Both the position numbers and the translations under genes were made by a program. A stretch of DNA of 64,000 bases, taken from the NCBI GenBank assembly GCA_013396755.1, contig VWZF01005684.1:1-64000 (forward strand), given 5' to 3'. Shown here piece by piece: positions 49,801 through 63,722 of this stretch (position 1 is its first letter; each line of letters starts with the position of its first letter). This DNA comes from Sclerurus mexicanus. Its lineage: Eukaryota; Chordata; Aves; Passeriformes; Furnariidae. Under the pieces are notes generated by a model. It was not told the origin of the DNA. It ran no database searches and saw nothing but the letters and a program-made list of their open reading frames with translations.

Positions 49801-52626
49801 TTATTTTCTGTTTGTTTGTTTTTGTATGGCATGTAGGATGGTTCAGGAACAGAAACGACCTCAGGTCAAATGGAACATTTGGATTTCTAGGCTTAGCAAC
49901 AAGAAAAGGTTGCATTCAATGTACAGTCAGCCTGTATGAAATTTCCACATCAGCATGGAGGAAAGAACCTCTGTCCTTTAGATTTCTGAGCTCAGAAGTC
50001 TCTTCTAAAGCAAGATGGACTTAGTAGGTTAAAATTTGCAGTCATCAGTAAGACATTAAACCTGTTTTTTACCTCTTGTCTTAGTTGATGATTTATATTC
50101 CTTATTGTGCTGTCTTTATGTAGTCTAGGGTTTTTTTCTTCTCAATCCCGTATCTTCCATGAGGCAAGGAAGAAAGAATATGTCCTGTTCTCCCTTTCCA
50201 GATTGATCGCCTGTAAGTTAGTATGCTTCGTTAGCATCTGAAAGACACAGGTTTGAATACCTCTGAAGTGGAGTGACAAAGCCTGCTTTGCATATTTTGG
50301 GTGACCATAACTATGAAAAACAAAGCAGCAGTACCATGTTTTTCATAGTAAGCAGTTCATGTCTTTCTGTTTGCAGAAACAGCAGCATTGGCTGCTGTGT
50401 GTTGCTGGGAATATGATGCTTCAGGAAGAGATGCTCTAAATAACCAACAGGATTAGGCATATCAAAGGGAGCTGTGACTACTCAAGGGCCTTCAACAGTG
50501 ACCAACCTTGTATTAGTGGTATCATACTTCTAAATATGCATTAAGTAACTAGGTAACTATGTGACTTATAGTCTTTGAGGTCATCCACTACAATCAAAGT
50601 GGTCTTAATGACATCTGAGAAGAAGTTTTCAGGTGGCAGCAAATTCATCCACAGATGAAGATATATAACAACCTCTTGCCTAAGTGCTGCTTTGGGTATC
50701 TAAATAGTTTAGACTTTTTTTTTTTTTTTAATCTATTCATAGAAAGGTTGTGAAATTCTTGTCAATGGGAACGAATATACTCTGAGTATTTCTCCAATCA
50801 CAATTTACAAGCCTACTTGTGTAGGTGGGAAATATGTCTTTCTGTTGATATTTAGTTATGCCTTGAAGCAGGGTTTCAGAGTTCTTAAAAACATGCCAGT
50901 TATACAAGTTAGCAGATGATAGTTGTTTTCATCACCACAGAGTTGTTACAGAAGCTAGTAAAAAAAGTATAAGTAGACACTTTTATTTATTATTTACATG
51001 TTATCAAAGTGAAGGAAGCCTCTTTTAATTTAAGAGAACCATGAAAAAACCTATAGAAAAACAGCTTTGCTCTTGGTATTTGATGAACTGTAATCTTTGA
51101 TTATACTTGCTGATAAATTAGGTGGCTGGTCTCAGTGTTCAGTCTGATTTACAAGAGATTCTTTTGAAGTGATAAATGCCTATTAGACTGCAGTCTTACA
51201 CCATAGAACAGAAGGATCTGAATATACTTGACCAAACAGCACCACATTTTGTTCCTAATAGACAACTGAAATGATGCAATATAGAGACATTTTAAATCAC
51301 TTTTGAGTAGTGAAGCTACTGTGTTGGTACTTTATTTTAAGACTGACAAGCCTGGAAACAGGAGTTAACAGAAAGTCACAAGTCATTCTTGTGACAAGTG
51401 CGTGAAATCTAAAGAACAGATTCCATATGGTGTCATATTTCAAGTTGTATGTCAATGACTTCATCAGAAAGTTATACCCTTTCAGTAGGAGAAATGATAC
51501 CTTTGAAAACATGTGTGTCTGCATGTAAAAAGTAAGCTCTCCCTGTCTTCACAGAGAGCCAAGACACTTTCTGCTGAACAGGCAGACAGAAGAGAAAGAA
51601 CAGATGTAATTATCAATCATACACTGTCATTAGACTACTTCTCAGGATCTGCTGAAGAGCAGAGTACATACTGGTCAGTTACTGGTGCACGCTGTAGCTG
51701 TCTTCATTATAGATTTCTTGTCTGCTGTTTATACTCCAATGTAGCGTAGGTAGTATTAAACTAAATGTCAGACAGTTTAGGCCTGTAGATGGCTGCTAAG
51801 TCCATATGCATTTGTTGCCACTTGGACATCTCCTGCATGAGTGAGAGGGCTGAGTCACAGAAATTACATGCATCAGTGTAAACCCTAATGAGCATCCTGT
51901 TCAAATACTTCTGGCTCCTCTTTGGCATAGTGGACAGTGCATAGCTCAGATCTTCTCCATATTCAGATCCACTCTTTCTGCAAACACGGTAACACCTATG
52001 GTGTGGAAATACTACTTCATACTACTCTTCAAAGGTATCCAAATCTCTAAGATCCCAAAGGAGTTTGCTAACATGAGTTGCACACAACAAATATTTAGTT
52101 CATTTTTTCTCCTCTGAGCTATTTCCACTGTAGAAAAACATTTGTGTCTATGCTCAGACACTTTATTGCTGAGGATAATTATGTATTGCTGAAAATAAAG
52201 ATGTGTCTAAAAAGATGAAGCTCAAAGTATGTTTTGGCAGAGGTGGAAAACCCAACATCAGTATTTTAAAAGGTGCTTAAGTTAAGCGTTGGTACTTATT
52301 TCCATTCTGGATGGAAGTGAGAGAAGCTGCTAATTAGAACTATTGAGTCCAATTAGATTAGTAAACTCTTTAAATGTGGATAACAAATATGGAGTTATTA
52401 ATCTCTAAACATGGATTAATGAAACTGAATTTTCTCATCTGTATTTGAAAATATGGTCTTGAGTCACTTGTTTGAAGTCACCTTGTCTCTCCGTCTTTGT
52501 GTCTTTTGAATTCAGATTATTTCCTGTAGACACTGTAGTTCCTTAATATGTCCTTTTTTTGTTTGTTTATTTTTATTTTTGTGGGGGTTTTTTTTGTTTT
52601 GTTTTAATTAGGGGCACTATTTCAGA
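46801..52626. other. Gene desert segment 10
   Basis: No supported gene. It holds the TTCAATGGGA-type relic at 47500-47570 (listed separately), a T/G-rich tract at about 49757-49826, a poly(T) at 50715-50729, and a weak MIR-like stretch near 49650. Confidence 0.5.
47500..47570. repeat. Relic of an old amniote repeat with CAATGG/CCATTG palindrome
   Basis: GACTTTAATGGGAATAGGCT near 47501, then CTGAGGCCAATGGGAGCATT with CCATTGATTTTAA. CAATGG (47546-47551) and CCATTG (47560-47565) are inverted. The pattern resembles the widespread amniote sequence around TTGACTTCAATGGGAG, whose family name I cannot assign. Related fragments occur near 13870 and 28382. Confidence 0.35.
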
Positions 52627-53990
52627 GGATCATAGAATATCTTGAGTTGGAAGTGATCCACAAAGATCCTGAAGTCCAGCTCCTGGCCCTATACAAGACA
52701 CCCCAAGAGTCACATCATCTGCTTGAAAGCATTGTCCAAATCCTTCTTGAACTCTGTCAGGCTTGGTGCTGTGACCACTTCCCTGGGGAGCCTGTTCCAG
52801 TCTTCAATCACCCTCTGAGTGAAGAACCTTTTCCTAATATCTAACCTAAATCTCTCCAGACACAGCTTCAGGCCATTCCTTCAGATTCTGTCACTCTGAT
52901 TATCAGAAAGAAGAGATCAGTGCCTGTCCCTCCTCTTCCCCTCATAAGGGAGTTGTAGACTGCTATGAGGTCTCCTCTAAATCTCTTAGCTGAGCAAAGC
53001 AAGTGACTTGAGCTGCTCCTCATATTGCTTCTTCTCAAGGTCCTTCACCATCCTCATGGCCCACCTTTGGATGGTCTCTAATAGCTTAATGTCGTTTTTA
53101 TGTTGTGGTGCCCAAAATGGTACACAGTACTCAAGGTACATTTACTATGTCAGTTACATATGTAGCCTGTAGAAATTGTATCATAGGATCATAGTTCCTC
53201 AGGAACATCCTGGATTACTTATGCCCTGCTGTGTTGTCCCTCCAACTGATATCAAGGTGTCTGAAGTCCCTTATGAGGACCAGGAGCTGAGAACATAAAG
53301 TCTCTCCTATCTGTTGGTGGAATGCCTCATCCATTTGGTCTTCCTGGTCAGGTGACCTGTAGCAGACTCCTGTTATGTCATCTATCTCTGCACTCCCTTT
53401 AATCATGACCCATAAACTATCAACTGAGTCCTCATCCATTCCCAGGCTGAACTCCATGCACTCCAGCTGGTCATTGACATGAGGAGGGTGACACTCCTTC
53501 CTTGTCTGCTCTTCCTGTTCTTCCTAAAGAGCCTACATCCATCAGTTTCAACACTCCAGTCATAGGACCCACCCAATCACTTCTGTGATGCCAATAAGAT
53601 CATAGCGCTGCACGCATGTGCATGTCTAACTCCACTTGTTCATTCCCCATGCTGTGTGTGTTTGCACAGAGACATTTAAACTGGGCCCCTTATGAATCCG
53701 ATTTACTGACTGGAGGGGCAGGAATGCCTTTGAGCTGCTCTTTGGGTGCTCCCCTTCTGACCTGTGATCCTTCTCTGGACTCTGGACATCTATTGTGGTC
53801 CTGGCATCAAACTGGTCTGAGTGGGATGGATTGAGGTTCCCCTCTCAAGGCAACTTTAGTTTAAAGCCCTCTTCACCAGCTCAGCAAGTCTGTGCCTGAA
53901 GGCATCTTTCCCTTCTCCAAAAGAGGGATGCCAGCAGACCCCAGGAATCCCTGTTTCTCAAAGTGAGTACTATGGACAAAGTAGTCAAAC
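52627..53990 (-). mobile_element. CR1 LINE with internal deletion (3' end joined to endonuclease region)
   Basis: A reverse-oriented CR1. From 52627 to about 53137 it has the 3' terminus (ATCATAGAATATCTTGAGTT) and the reverse-transcriptase C-terminal region. From about 53140 to 53690 the minus strand encodes the N-terminal endonuclease domain of ORF2: LECMEFSLGMDED, ITGVCYRSPDQEDQMDEAF and LVLIRDFRHLDISW, the last corresponding to the GDFNHPDICW motif, with the Asn changed to Arg. From 53700 to about 53990 it continues into sequence upstream of ORF2. The central reverse-transcriptase region is missing between these parts, so about 1.36 kb represents a much longer element. It is clearly non-functional. 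Confidence 0.85.
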
Positions 53991-55299
53991 TCCTGGGTAT
54001 TTGTACTTTCCAAAAAGAAGGAATACACCTGTTACTCTTCAGTTCCTTCAAGGAAACTTCAAAGAAACATGAGCAATCAGATCAAACAAGCTGCACGTAT
54101 ATCCCAAGGTTTATGGAGCAGTAGAAATAACAAAGTATTGCCAAAGGCAATAGACAGTTCTTGAAGTTTAAGAAATAGTAGGTGAAACATTTAAGTTCCT
54201 CATCCTGAATGATTTAGTGATATCCTTGGAGAAAACCCTTAACAGTTGTGAATATCATTAAATTTTAGTGGTCTATTGATGAAACATTTTATTTCTGCAA
54301 CTTGGCATCTACATTTCAGGAAAAAAATTATATCATCTTGGGTGTTGTTGTTGTCCAGAAGTAAATGTTAGGGACAAAAGTTCTAACAAGGGCAGGGATA
54401 CTCTTTTTCTTCAGATATTGTGAGTTTACCTATTGCTAGACATCTTGCTTCAAATTCATACTATCTGCTTATGTCTGTAATGTGTAACCAGCATAAAACA
54501 ATAAGGAGATACATAAGTAGTCAGTGAAAAAATACACATTACATATCAAAATGCCACTTTCTTCAGAGTGGGTTCATAGTCCAAGAGGGTCTGGGTGATT
54601 ATAAAGAGCTCTGAATTCTTCTTTTCAGAAAAAAAGAGAATCCATTTGACAGTTCAAAATTCAAAGCTTTAGGAATCAAAAAGGGGAAAAAATATTTCAA
54701 ATGTATTTCTATGACATCATCTCCTGCTCAAGCAACTGTCAGACTTGCACAGATGGTTAAAATATTTGCACAACAAAAAGAAGCCATGATAGCACTGTTT
54801 AACTAGAGAAGAATTTCTATATTAGAAATAAATAGTAAGCTGAGCTATTGATATAGTTTACTAACCAGAACAACCCTGACTGCCAAAGGCCTAAATCTTG
54901 AGGGTTCTGCTTGAAGTATGTGAGGTTCTGACTTTATTCTTAACCACAAGGATAGTTCCATAGTTTAAATCCCGATAAAACTGAATGCTGAACTGGTTCT
55001 TGTTAAAATATAATTCTTCCAGGGGACTCTTTATAACTGGAACCAACAAAGATATCTAATGCAAATGAAATAGACATGGCTTTTCATTTTATTTTAAATT
55101 GTCCTGACTTGCTTCATGGCATTCATTTCAGTGCTTTCCAAACCACAGCCTGAGAAGCCTCTTCAACTTATCAGACAGGATTCTGTTCCAGTAAACTTTT
55201 TAATCCTTATGTATGAAATAGACAAGTTCTCAATGCCAAAGGCATCAGAAATTGAACATACAGTAAATCTAGTGGGGACTAGTGAATCAATGTTTTATT

Positions 55300-55405
55300 G
55301 CTGAATATTAATTTAAATATATAAAGCTATATATAAATATGTGTTTATACAGAATGCATAATTTTATATATGTATATAGTATAGATATAATTATATATAA
55401 TAAAC
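55300..55405. repeat. AT-rich low-complexity block
   Basis: Nearly all A and T, with ATATAAA, TATATAT and ATAATTATAT units. It is imperfect, so an old expanded AT stretch rather than a clean microsatellite. Confidence 0.75.
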
Positions 55406-56470
55406 CTTGAGTTAATGTTGGTATGAATCATCATGTGCCTGTAACAGAAGCTGCATACAAAGATCTAGGAATGTTTCAAGGCATGATCTTCAGTAAAACA
55501 AAAGCAAAGAAAATATGCAATCTTAACTGCTTTCTGTACACTGTTGTGAGATTTGTGCTTTCCAGGTGTGAGATGGCTGTTGTTGAGAAATATTTCAATA
55601 CCACAGTGCTTTGTTCTTTGCCTCCTTTCCCTTGAAATGAACACAGAAGGCATCCAGTGCCTCATGTGGAGTTTTATGTGAACAGAAGAGAATTACCTAG
55701 AAGTTAACTTTTGAAGGCGCAAATGAAGTCTCTCCAGGGGCAAAGAAGGTTCTGCCCACCATGTCCCTGTGTTGCAGGTCCCATCCAGCAAAACTGACTT
55801 TGATTGGGAAGATTTCACAAATTCCTTGGGTTGTGCTGAAAAGTCATTTTCTTTCAGTAACCCCAATGCTTTGCTCCTTGTGCTCTTCACGTCATATTTC
55901 TTACTCTGCACCCTTGCTGCATGTTTGCTACTTGCTGTGTTTCTCCCCTATTGCCAGATTCACTGGGTGCTCTGAAAGCAGCACCCAATTGTGTGTGTTT
56001 GATGGGCGTCTGGAGAAGAGCCATCTCCCTTCCAGCCACAAACTCCCCTCAGTCTCAGGCTGTGAATCCAGGACAAATCACAGGTGAGTTTATGCTCCAG
56101 ATGCTTAGCTACAGATATTCAGAAGATCCAGCATATACAGCAAAATAAAAAGCATCAGTCTTATAATCCTTCCCAGCCCTGACCCCCACCTGCTAATGTA
56201 CTTGGCAGTGAACCAGAATGTACAAAGGAATTATTTTCCTTTTTCCAGTTGTATTGCTAAAATATATCTTTTCACCATTTAGAAAAAATACATTCTCTCT
56301 CATTTGTACTTTCATCTTTATTGGTCAGTACTGGCAGATTTTAAATGAAACCTTATTTCAACTTTAAAAACTTTTATTTAAAATCTTATCTCCTTTGTCC
56401 TGAGAAAAGAGAAAGGAAATAATTTGTTCAAATTATTTAATAAAAAAAATTATATTAGTCTTCCTCTTTC

Positions 56471-56518
56471 CCAACACAAAAAAACCCCCAACCAACCAAA
56501 CAAAAAAAAACAAACCAA
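56471..56518. repeat. A/C low-complexity tract
   Basis: ACACAAAAAAACCCCCAACC, then CAACCAAACAAAAAAAAACA. The same composition class as the tracts at 3444-3520 and 6400-6524. Confidence 0.85.
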
Positions 56519-59500
56519 GGAAAGGTATTATTGGTTTTTTTTTACTCTTTTGGAAATTCTTTTATTCTATGACCACTATTCCTTCTGTATTTTAGCTGGA
56601 GAGTTTACAGTGCAGAGATCCAGCAGATTGAATAACTGATTATAATAGAAACCAACAACCAAATTAAAGACTGTGTAAAAAGTTCAAAAATTCAAAAATT
56701 CCTTTACTATTTTAAAATACTTCCATAAATATAATTATCCCATATTTAAAAATATTTTTTTCCCATTTTGTGAGAATACTCATTAGAGGATGATTAAATC
56801 CATGCTTATTAGTAGGGAAACACTTCTGAACCATCCTCCAGGTGTATTTGTCTGAATGGATTTTAAAGTGATTTCCCAAGACATTTATCTATGATTCCAA
56901 ATATATAATTCCACATGAAAAACATCATTCACACTTACAAGTTTCTTCTTCTCCAGATTTTTCATATCTGTACAACTAGATAGTTAACACACATGAGAAA
57001 AGCACAGTGTTTACAGTAAGTTTCAGTAAACAGTAGTAGGGATAGCTCAAAAAAAATATGGGAGTTTTAAAAAATTTATCGACCTTTTGTGCACCTAATC
57101 AAGTGGATCTCATCAATGAGGTATAAGAATGCATTAACAGTGGAATTCAGTTGCTCTGCACAAGAAAATTACTTCTTCCAGGAATTTGCTGGAATAGAAG
57201 GGTTCCTCATCCATTGATTGTATTGATAGTGGAATCAAGTCAAGAAAAGCTGTCTCAGGCAGGCATTTCTTGAATCCTGTACTGAAGGATTCAGGATTTG
57301 AGCATTAGAACACCTTTGTGTCTTTTTCTCATCTGGCATAGTGGTAAGAGTGTAGCTTAATGCACCTGTGATTATTCAGGCAAACTCTATCCTTTAACTA
57401 ATTTTACTGAAAATATGGGAAATACAAAAGTTGAACCCAAAATTAACTGTTTCAGTCCACTTGTCATTCTTGTGGTCAGACAATGATCCATGTAACTAAA
57501 ATAATTTTTCCCCCCTTGAAATTTCAGGTAAGAAATTAAAGGAATAAAATTATAAATATGGTAAGTACTATTACAAATGCAACTTATCAGACTATAATTT
57601 CAAATAGATTATATCTATTTAACTGCTAGTGTTGTGCTCATAAACCATACATAAATATGAATTAGGCCTTTGTTAAAAACTGCTAAATATTTGCTAACTC
57701 TGTGGGACTGAGAAAATTCAATATCTACCTTTGTACATCTGAAAATGCATTTCAATACTTTATTGAGACCAAAGAAATTATGCCCACCAAGAAAGAGCTA
57801 AGTGATTGCCAATTAAACTGGGAATAAACCCAAGAATTCAGAAACATATTTCAACAGAATAATTTATTTTGTCTATGGATAGATCTAGTATTTGAAAAGA
57901 AGTTCTTTCCTTCATTTACTTGATTGCTTTTGTGAAGTCTTGTAAGGCAGTTCCCAGTGATGAATATGGTAATACTGAGCAATATCTCCTTAGAACTTCA
58001 CCATAGTGCAAATCCAGCCCTTGTGGCATATATTTTACACATATAATTTCTTCTAGAAAAATGCCTTATGAAGTATTGAAGAATGAGTGAAAACACATAT
58101 ATTGAGCACATTAACCCAGTAATATATAAATGTGAAAGAATTAAGTTTTAAACTCTTGTATGAATTATTGTATCTCATTCCCAACTCAGTTCTCAAACAT
58201 TTCCTTTTAAAAGGGAAAAAGAAAAAAAAAAAGATAGTTAGAAATCAGATTATCATACTTAAAATCTGGTCTTCATTTAAGCAGAATGTGAAATATTCTG
58301 TAATACTTTTCCACCTAAGTTTAGATTTTATCCATTTCTAATAATTTCTGTTTCACATATTGTCTTCTCTCTCCTGCTTTTGTAGTGGTGTGTCTCCCAT
58401 TCCAGAGAAGCCAAAAGTTTATATAATACAGTTTAGTTATACTGGCATTTAAGAAATTGTTTCTCAGAAATCTGTACCATACTGCAGATCTTTTTAGTGG
58501 AAACAGGGGATTCTGATTGTAAAATGGTGTCCCCTTTAAAATGCCAACAATAATTCTACCAAAAATTAAAATTTGCAATAAATTTCTGTCACTTTATAGG
58601 AGCTAAATGGGACATTTTTATGCTCTAAAATCGAGCCTAATCAAGAGAATAAAGAATTACTACATGTGCCAAATATTAAATATGATGTAAGGCTTTCATA
58701 TCGCAAAGGTTATGGCCTAGATGTATATGTCAGTGTGAGCTATAATTTAGCTATGACTATTCATCTTCAGGTTCTATGCACAAAACAGAGGGAACTCATG
58801 AAAGATTTTGAATTGTAAGAATCAAGCATAAATGTGAATGATCAGTAGCTGAATAAAAAGAAGGAATTACTAAAAATCAACAGCTGTATTGACTTTTTCT
58901 TGAAACTATACAATAGATATGCTCACTGTTTAGAGTTCCAGGATTCTGTAAGTTACTCACATTCTTCATAAACAAAATGCAGTTCAACACAGTGATTTGG
59001 TGTACTGTCTCTTTCTCTATTTTGAATTCTGATCAAAGGACAAAAAACATTCTTGGGAACTTGGAAGCTTTTATCTTAGATAGCCAGCATTTAGATCTCA
59101 ATTTTATCTCTGGAGGAGAAAAAAAAACTTCACAGGTGATTTGATTATTTTAATTACTTTTTTTAATAAGATAGCTGCTCCAGTGAAAATCTGGCTGTGA
59201 GTTATATAGGTTTAATAGTGAAATCATCAAGTTTTGAAATTAGAGGCTACATGTATAAGTAAACTAAGTGCACATTCAAGTGTTCACTATTTTATGTGCA
59301 ACTTTTTGTTCTACTAACTGTGTGTCCTGTGATGATTAATAGCATACTTGATTAGACAGTCTTATTAAAACAATCTTATCCTTAAATGAGTATATATATT
59401 CTCAGTTACATTGAGACCTCTACATATTACTTTAGAAGTGTAGAGTAGCCTTAAAAAGAGTTGTTAAAAATAAAGAATTTATAATTTGAAACAATACATT

Positions 59501-61429
59501 TTACATTTATTTATTAAAAAAAAAAATCAAACCCAAACCAAAAAAGCAACATCCTTTTTTTGATCCTAAAGAGAGAGCAAAAAATTCTGAAGAGTATATT
59601 AAAAAAGTCTCACAGACAAAACTGGTGAAGGCTGGAGAGTGGTAGTTCAGATAGACTTCTTGCATACTACTACAAAAGAGAAATCACAACAGTAAAAGTT
59701 AAAAGAAAGAAAAATTGGGTCATGGATGCATTAAAGTGCAGTAGTTTTTTTCCCAGGGCTGAGTAACTGCTTTTAGTTTGTGATTAGGATCATGCAGAAA
59801 CAAAACCAAAACAAAACCAAAAAACTCTATGTTGTAAAAGAAAGGGAGAGTTATATTTCACTACATAGTTCACTACTGGGGTAGAGCAGTTAATTAACAG
59901 ATTTTTCAAGAGGTGGACTCACAGAAAAATCTCATTGACACATAAATAAGAAAGTTGTCTATAAATCATTTATTCAAAACAGTAACTGGAAGTTTTGCTT
60001 GTCAGATTTTTAAAAGCAGAGAACTGTTCCCTTGAACTTTTGCCTAACTTTGGCTGCCAATATATTACTAGCACCTGGGAGAAGCCTCAGGCTCAAACAG
60101 TCAGAAACACATGAAGTTCCATTTTGTTTTAATAAAGGTCCCCTTCCTGTAGTATACTTTGTTGTATTATTTAATTTATTCTACTATTAAAACTAGAAAA
60201 ATCCAAAAGTCTGTCTTACCATCCAAAGACATTTGAACTTAAGTTTATAGTAAAAATCACTCTCATTGTAAAAGGAGGATCAGAATTTTCTAGCTCTTCT
60301 AATTATTGTTGAGCTATCCTCAGCCAATACTATGACCAAAGCAGAAAAAACCTGTGTTAGGAAGAACCATATGCGTGAATGTCATTGTGGAGAGACAGTT
60401 TGTATATATTTCTGATTTGTAATGGACCTGATTATCATTCATGGATACACAAGAGATCCCGAAGGAGAAACATTTCTTTTCAATGCAAAAGAGAAAGGAA
60501 GACTGAGGTACTCTATATTTCTGACTTGAAGGAAAAACGAGGCAAGGTAGTCTAATCTTGACACCAACACAGACCATGGCCTTATTGCTCTCCTGGTGTG
60601 ATGATGTCATAATATTCTATGTATTAGTGGTTTACCAATATGTTTTTGGACTAACACAAAAGAAGAATAATACAGCACATCTGTGGCACAAATGCACAGA
60701 AGAGCTCAGCTAACTGAATGTCCCTGTATCTAAACCCACAGAAATTTGCTAGAACATGTTTTTTATTTGCTTCCTTTGAGAACTTCAGGAAGGAGCTGAA
60801 GCAGGGGGAAATAAAGGGATAAATATGATCTCTTTACAGTGATGCTTCTGACAAAACATTTTATTTAACTTCTCAATTATCTTTCTAGCTCCTGTTTTAT
60901 ATGAATAATTTAGCATATATTCTCAAATCTTATAAGTTCAAATTTGAAAGCAAAATTCCTGAAGATCTCATTTTAGAAATAATTTGAATTTTTTTGAACC
61001 CTTTCACTGATAAATGACTCCTGTACAATCTTTTAACATCTCCAAAAATCTCATAGTTACTGTCTCGCTCAATTTCAAATATACATTGTAGTAAAAGAAA
61101 TTGTGACTATAAAATTGACTGTCTTTTTCTTATTTTTCCAATATTATTTCAATAACTGCTCACCAATATAGCCACTATTTCCAGTAATTCACAAAGGTGT
61201 TTTAACCAATCAGCAGAATACAAATACTTATGTTCAGACAGTTGCAACATCAGTAGTGGACTGACTGGCCATTGACTCTATTTTTTAATGACAATCAAGT
61301 TACAAGCCACCACAGAGAAACAACAGACCTCATTCTTAAAACTGCAACTATATATTTGAACTTTCAACCCTGCCAAATTATGGCACAATCACAGTGTATT
61401 CTATGTTCTCAGAATAAATAACAGATGCA

Positions 61430-61545
61430 TTTTCTTCTGGGGCAGACCATAGCGGAAAGACTTGTAAAGGCCTTGCCATTATAAAGCTTGTAAGAGTTTT
61501 GCATAATGCAAATGTCACAAGCGTTTAAAAGAAGGAAAAAAACCC
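61430..61545. promoter_or_regulatory. Weak candidate regulatory block with POU-like palindrome
   Basis: A short non-repetitive block with CpGs (ATAGCGG near 61450, CAAGCG near 61519) and TTTGCAT-A-ATGCAAA at 61498-61512. The palindrome has two inverted octamer-like halves (ATTTGCAT-type) one base apart, and POU dimers bind related arrangements. No reading frame is convincing. Confidence 0.25.
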
Positions 61546-63589
61546 CACCCTTTAATGCTATTTTGGACAGCCATAAGTATCACAGTGAGGTTGCAATTGG
61601 AATGTAAACGTTCTGTAGCCTGTTTCAGAATGCTAACAATTGAGTTACTGTTGGTCTTCATGCAGACCTATTTCCATAAAAGGATATTAAACATTGTCTT
61701 ACCCTTAAGGATGAGCAATAAAATATCATGTGGGATGTATATATTCTCTTGCCAGCAGAGAGGTAATGTGTAATCCAGTAGCTAATATGGATGTTTGGAA
61801 GACAAGTATCTAAATTTCTTACTGACTGGTACTTTTACTCTATTTGAAGTAGGAAGAATTTGATTTCCAAGCATCTAATACTGTAGACCTTGGTAGGGAG
61901 AAATAGTCTAAGGGATAAGATATGGCTTCATGGGCTGCATAGTCAAGTTTGAAGACACATATACTGTATGCAGAATCAATCACTGGCCCAGTATAAGCCC
62001 AACTGATCAGTCTGGTCTTTGCTAAGCCTTAGTTACAGTATTAAACATGTTTAATATTGTAAGGAGAAGAGGGAAGGATGCCTACATGACTGACACATGT
62101 TAATAGGAGGACATTTACTCTCTAATGAGTGGTTTTATAGTTAGCATCTTCATTGCTTGCAAGAACAATTTCACTGTTTTCTTAGGCTGGCTGCCACATG
62201 AATAAATCCAGCTACACACTTCTGCTGACCCGGTCAACTCTTCACAGCCACTCATCCATGAGACAAGAACAGCATTAAGGTTTAGCAGTGAGTAGGGTTC
62301 TGTATGTTGAAAGAATCTGCACTGAAATATAATCACTGAAAATAAACCACTGACCTGTTTTGCCCTGTTCTTACTCATTAAAGAGACAATGTAATAACTT
62401 TGTGGAGTACTAGACTGGAAGTCTTTTAAGACTTTAAAACATTTTGTTTTCTTGGGAACTTGCCCAACCTGACACTTTGAAGGAATTTTTCAGTAACCTG
62501 CCATGGTTTATGCTGGATAAAGAAATTGCTTCCATACACTGAGTTAGTCTACATCTGAATGTCACTAAAGGACAGTCCTTCGCACAACTGTGCCTACGAC
62601 ACTGTAAAATGTGCGCTGCAGTTTTTGATGACAGTTCATTGAGGCAGGGGTATGATAAAGTTAACTCCACAGTCATAAAGCCCTCATAATTTTTTTGTGT
62701 TTCCCACTACAATTGCAGTCAAATTCAAGAGCAGTAAACGTAAAGTTCCAGAAGGGATTTGGTTTATTCATATGACCACCCAGGTAGGCCTGTTCTGCTG
62801 CATGCTTACATGCAACAGTCTTAGCAATGACTGGTGTACCTGCCTGTTACACCCTTCTTTCACAGCTTCCAGCCTAGGGCCTCATGTGTGGGTGTATTGG
62901 GTAGTAATGATGCCTCTCATTATCCTATTTCATTGTTAGCTTTCTTTGATTTCAGGAAAATCAGAAAAGACGTGACTTTCTTAAACTGAAGTAGTTTCTC
63001 AATTGTAGCAATTTTTGTTCAAAATAATAATGAATTTTTACTAATAACTCTAGTAATAGAGACAAGCAACATAACTGGCAACATAGTTTTCAAAGATTAT
63101 TCAATCAAAACAAAGCTGAAATATTGAAAGTTAAAGTTCTTAAAGAAGTTTCAAACTTTTAATCATAACATTATTCTCAAGTTGAGCTGTGTGTCCATGA
63201 GGTCTCTACCTCCATCCCTGTAGGCTATACAAAAAATTACAAAAGATACAATTATTGTTAATTTTGATAGTTATAATAACCAATTCAGAAGTGACATATA
63301 GATGAAATGATGTTTTATCCTTAGAATGATAAAAATTAAGATAATCAGAGAACTAAAGCAGGCTAGCAATCCCACAGCAGTAATAATTATTCACAAAGCC
63401 TTCCAGAGGACCTTGCTGCATTGGCCAAAATGGGACAGCACTGCAAAGGTGGTGGAAAGTCTGACACGGCTCTTCTGGTAGCCAGTTCTTCCAGGTATGA
63501 GGAGTCTCATACATGGCAGATTCAGACTCTTCTGTTACAAGAGCGCAAAATATATGCCTCTTGGTGCTGCTAGGAGCATCTCTGAAGAT
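61546..63589. other. Gene desert segment 12
   Basis: Unique AT-rich DNA. The frames at 61555-61773, 62115-62378 and 62434-62676 are chance-sized and unrecognised. Confidence 0.5.
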
Positions 63590-63722
63590 AAATCACCTCT
63601 AATTCCAGTGCTCAACCACTCGGTGGGTGAAAAACTTTTTCCTGATATCCAACCTAAACCTCCCTCACCTCAGCTTCTTGCCATTTCCTTGAGTCCTGTC
63701 ACTGGTCACAAGAGTAAAGATT
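63590..63722 (-). mobile_element. CR1 LINE fragment (reverse)
   Basis: TTCCAGTGCTCAACCACTCG, then AAAAACTTTTTCCTGATATC, CAACCTAAACCTCCCTCACC, and GCCATTTCCTTGAGTCCTGT. These follow the reverse complement of the CR1 3' region (compare the related stretch at about 52810-52900). The terminal octamer end is not seen on its left, so the fragment is truncated at both sides. Confidence 0.82.

Larger units (their letters stand above)
53991..61429. other. Gene desert segment 11
   Basis: No supported gene. An AT-rich block at 55300-55405 is dominated by TATA-type repeats. A/C tracts occur at 56471-56518 and 59515-59553, and an AAAACC run near 59798-59825. The frames at 55761-56087 and 60320-60610 match no family I know. 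Confidence 0.5.

Noticed and set aside
50205..50275. tRNA-like stretch with GGTTTGAATACC
   Set aside because: There is a B-box-like sequence, but no acceptor stem, no paired T-arm and no plausible anticodon arm.
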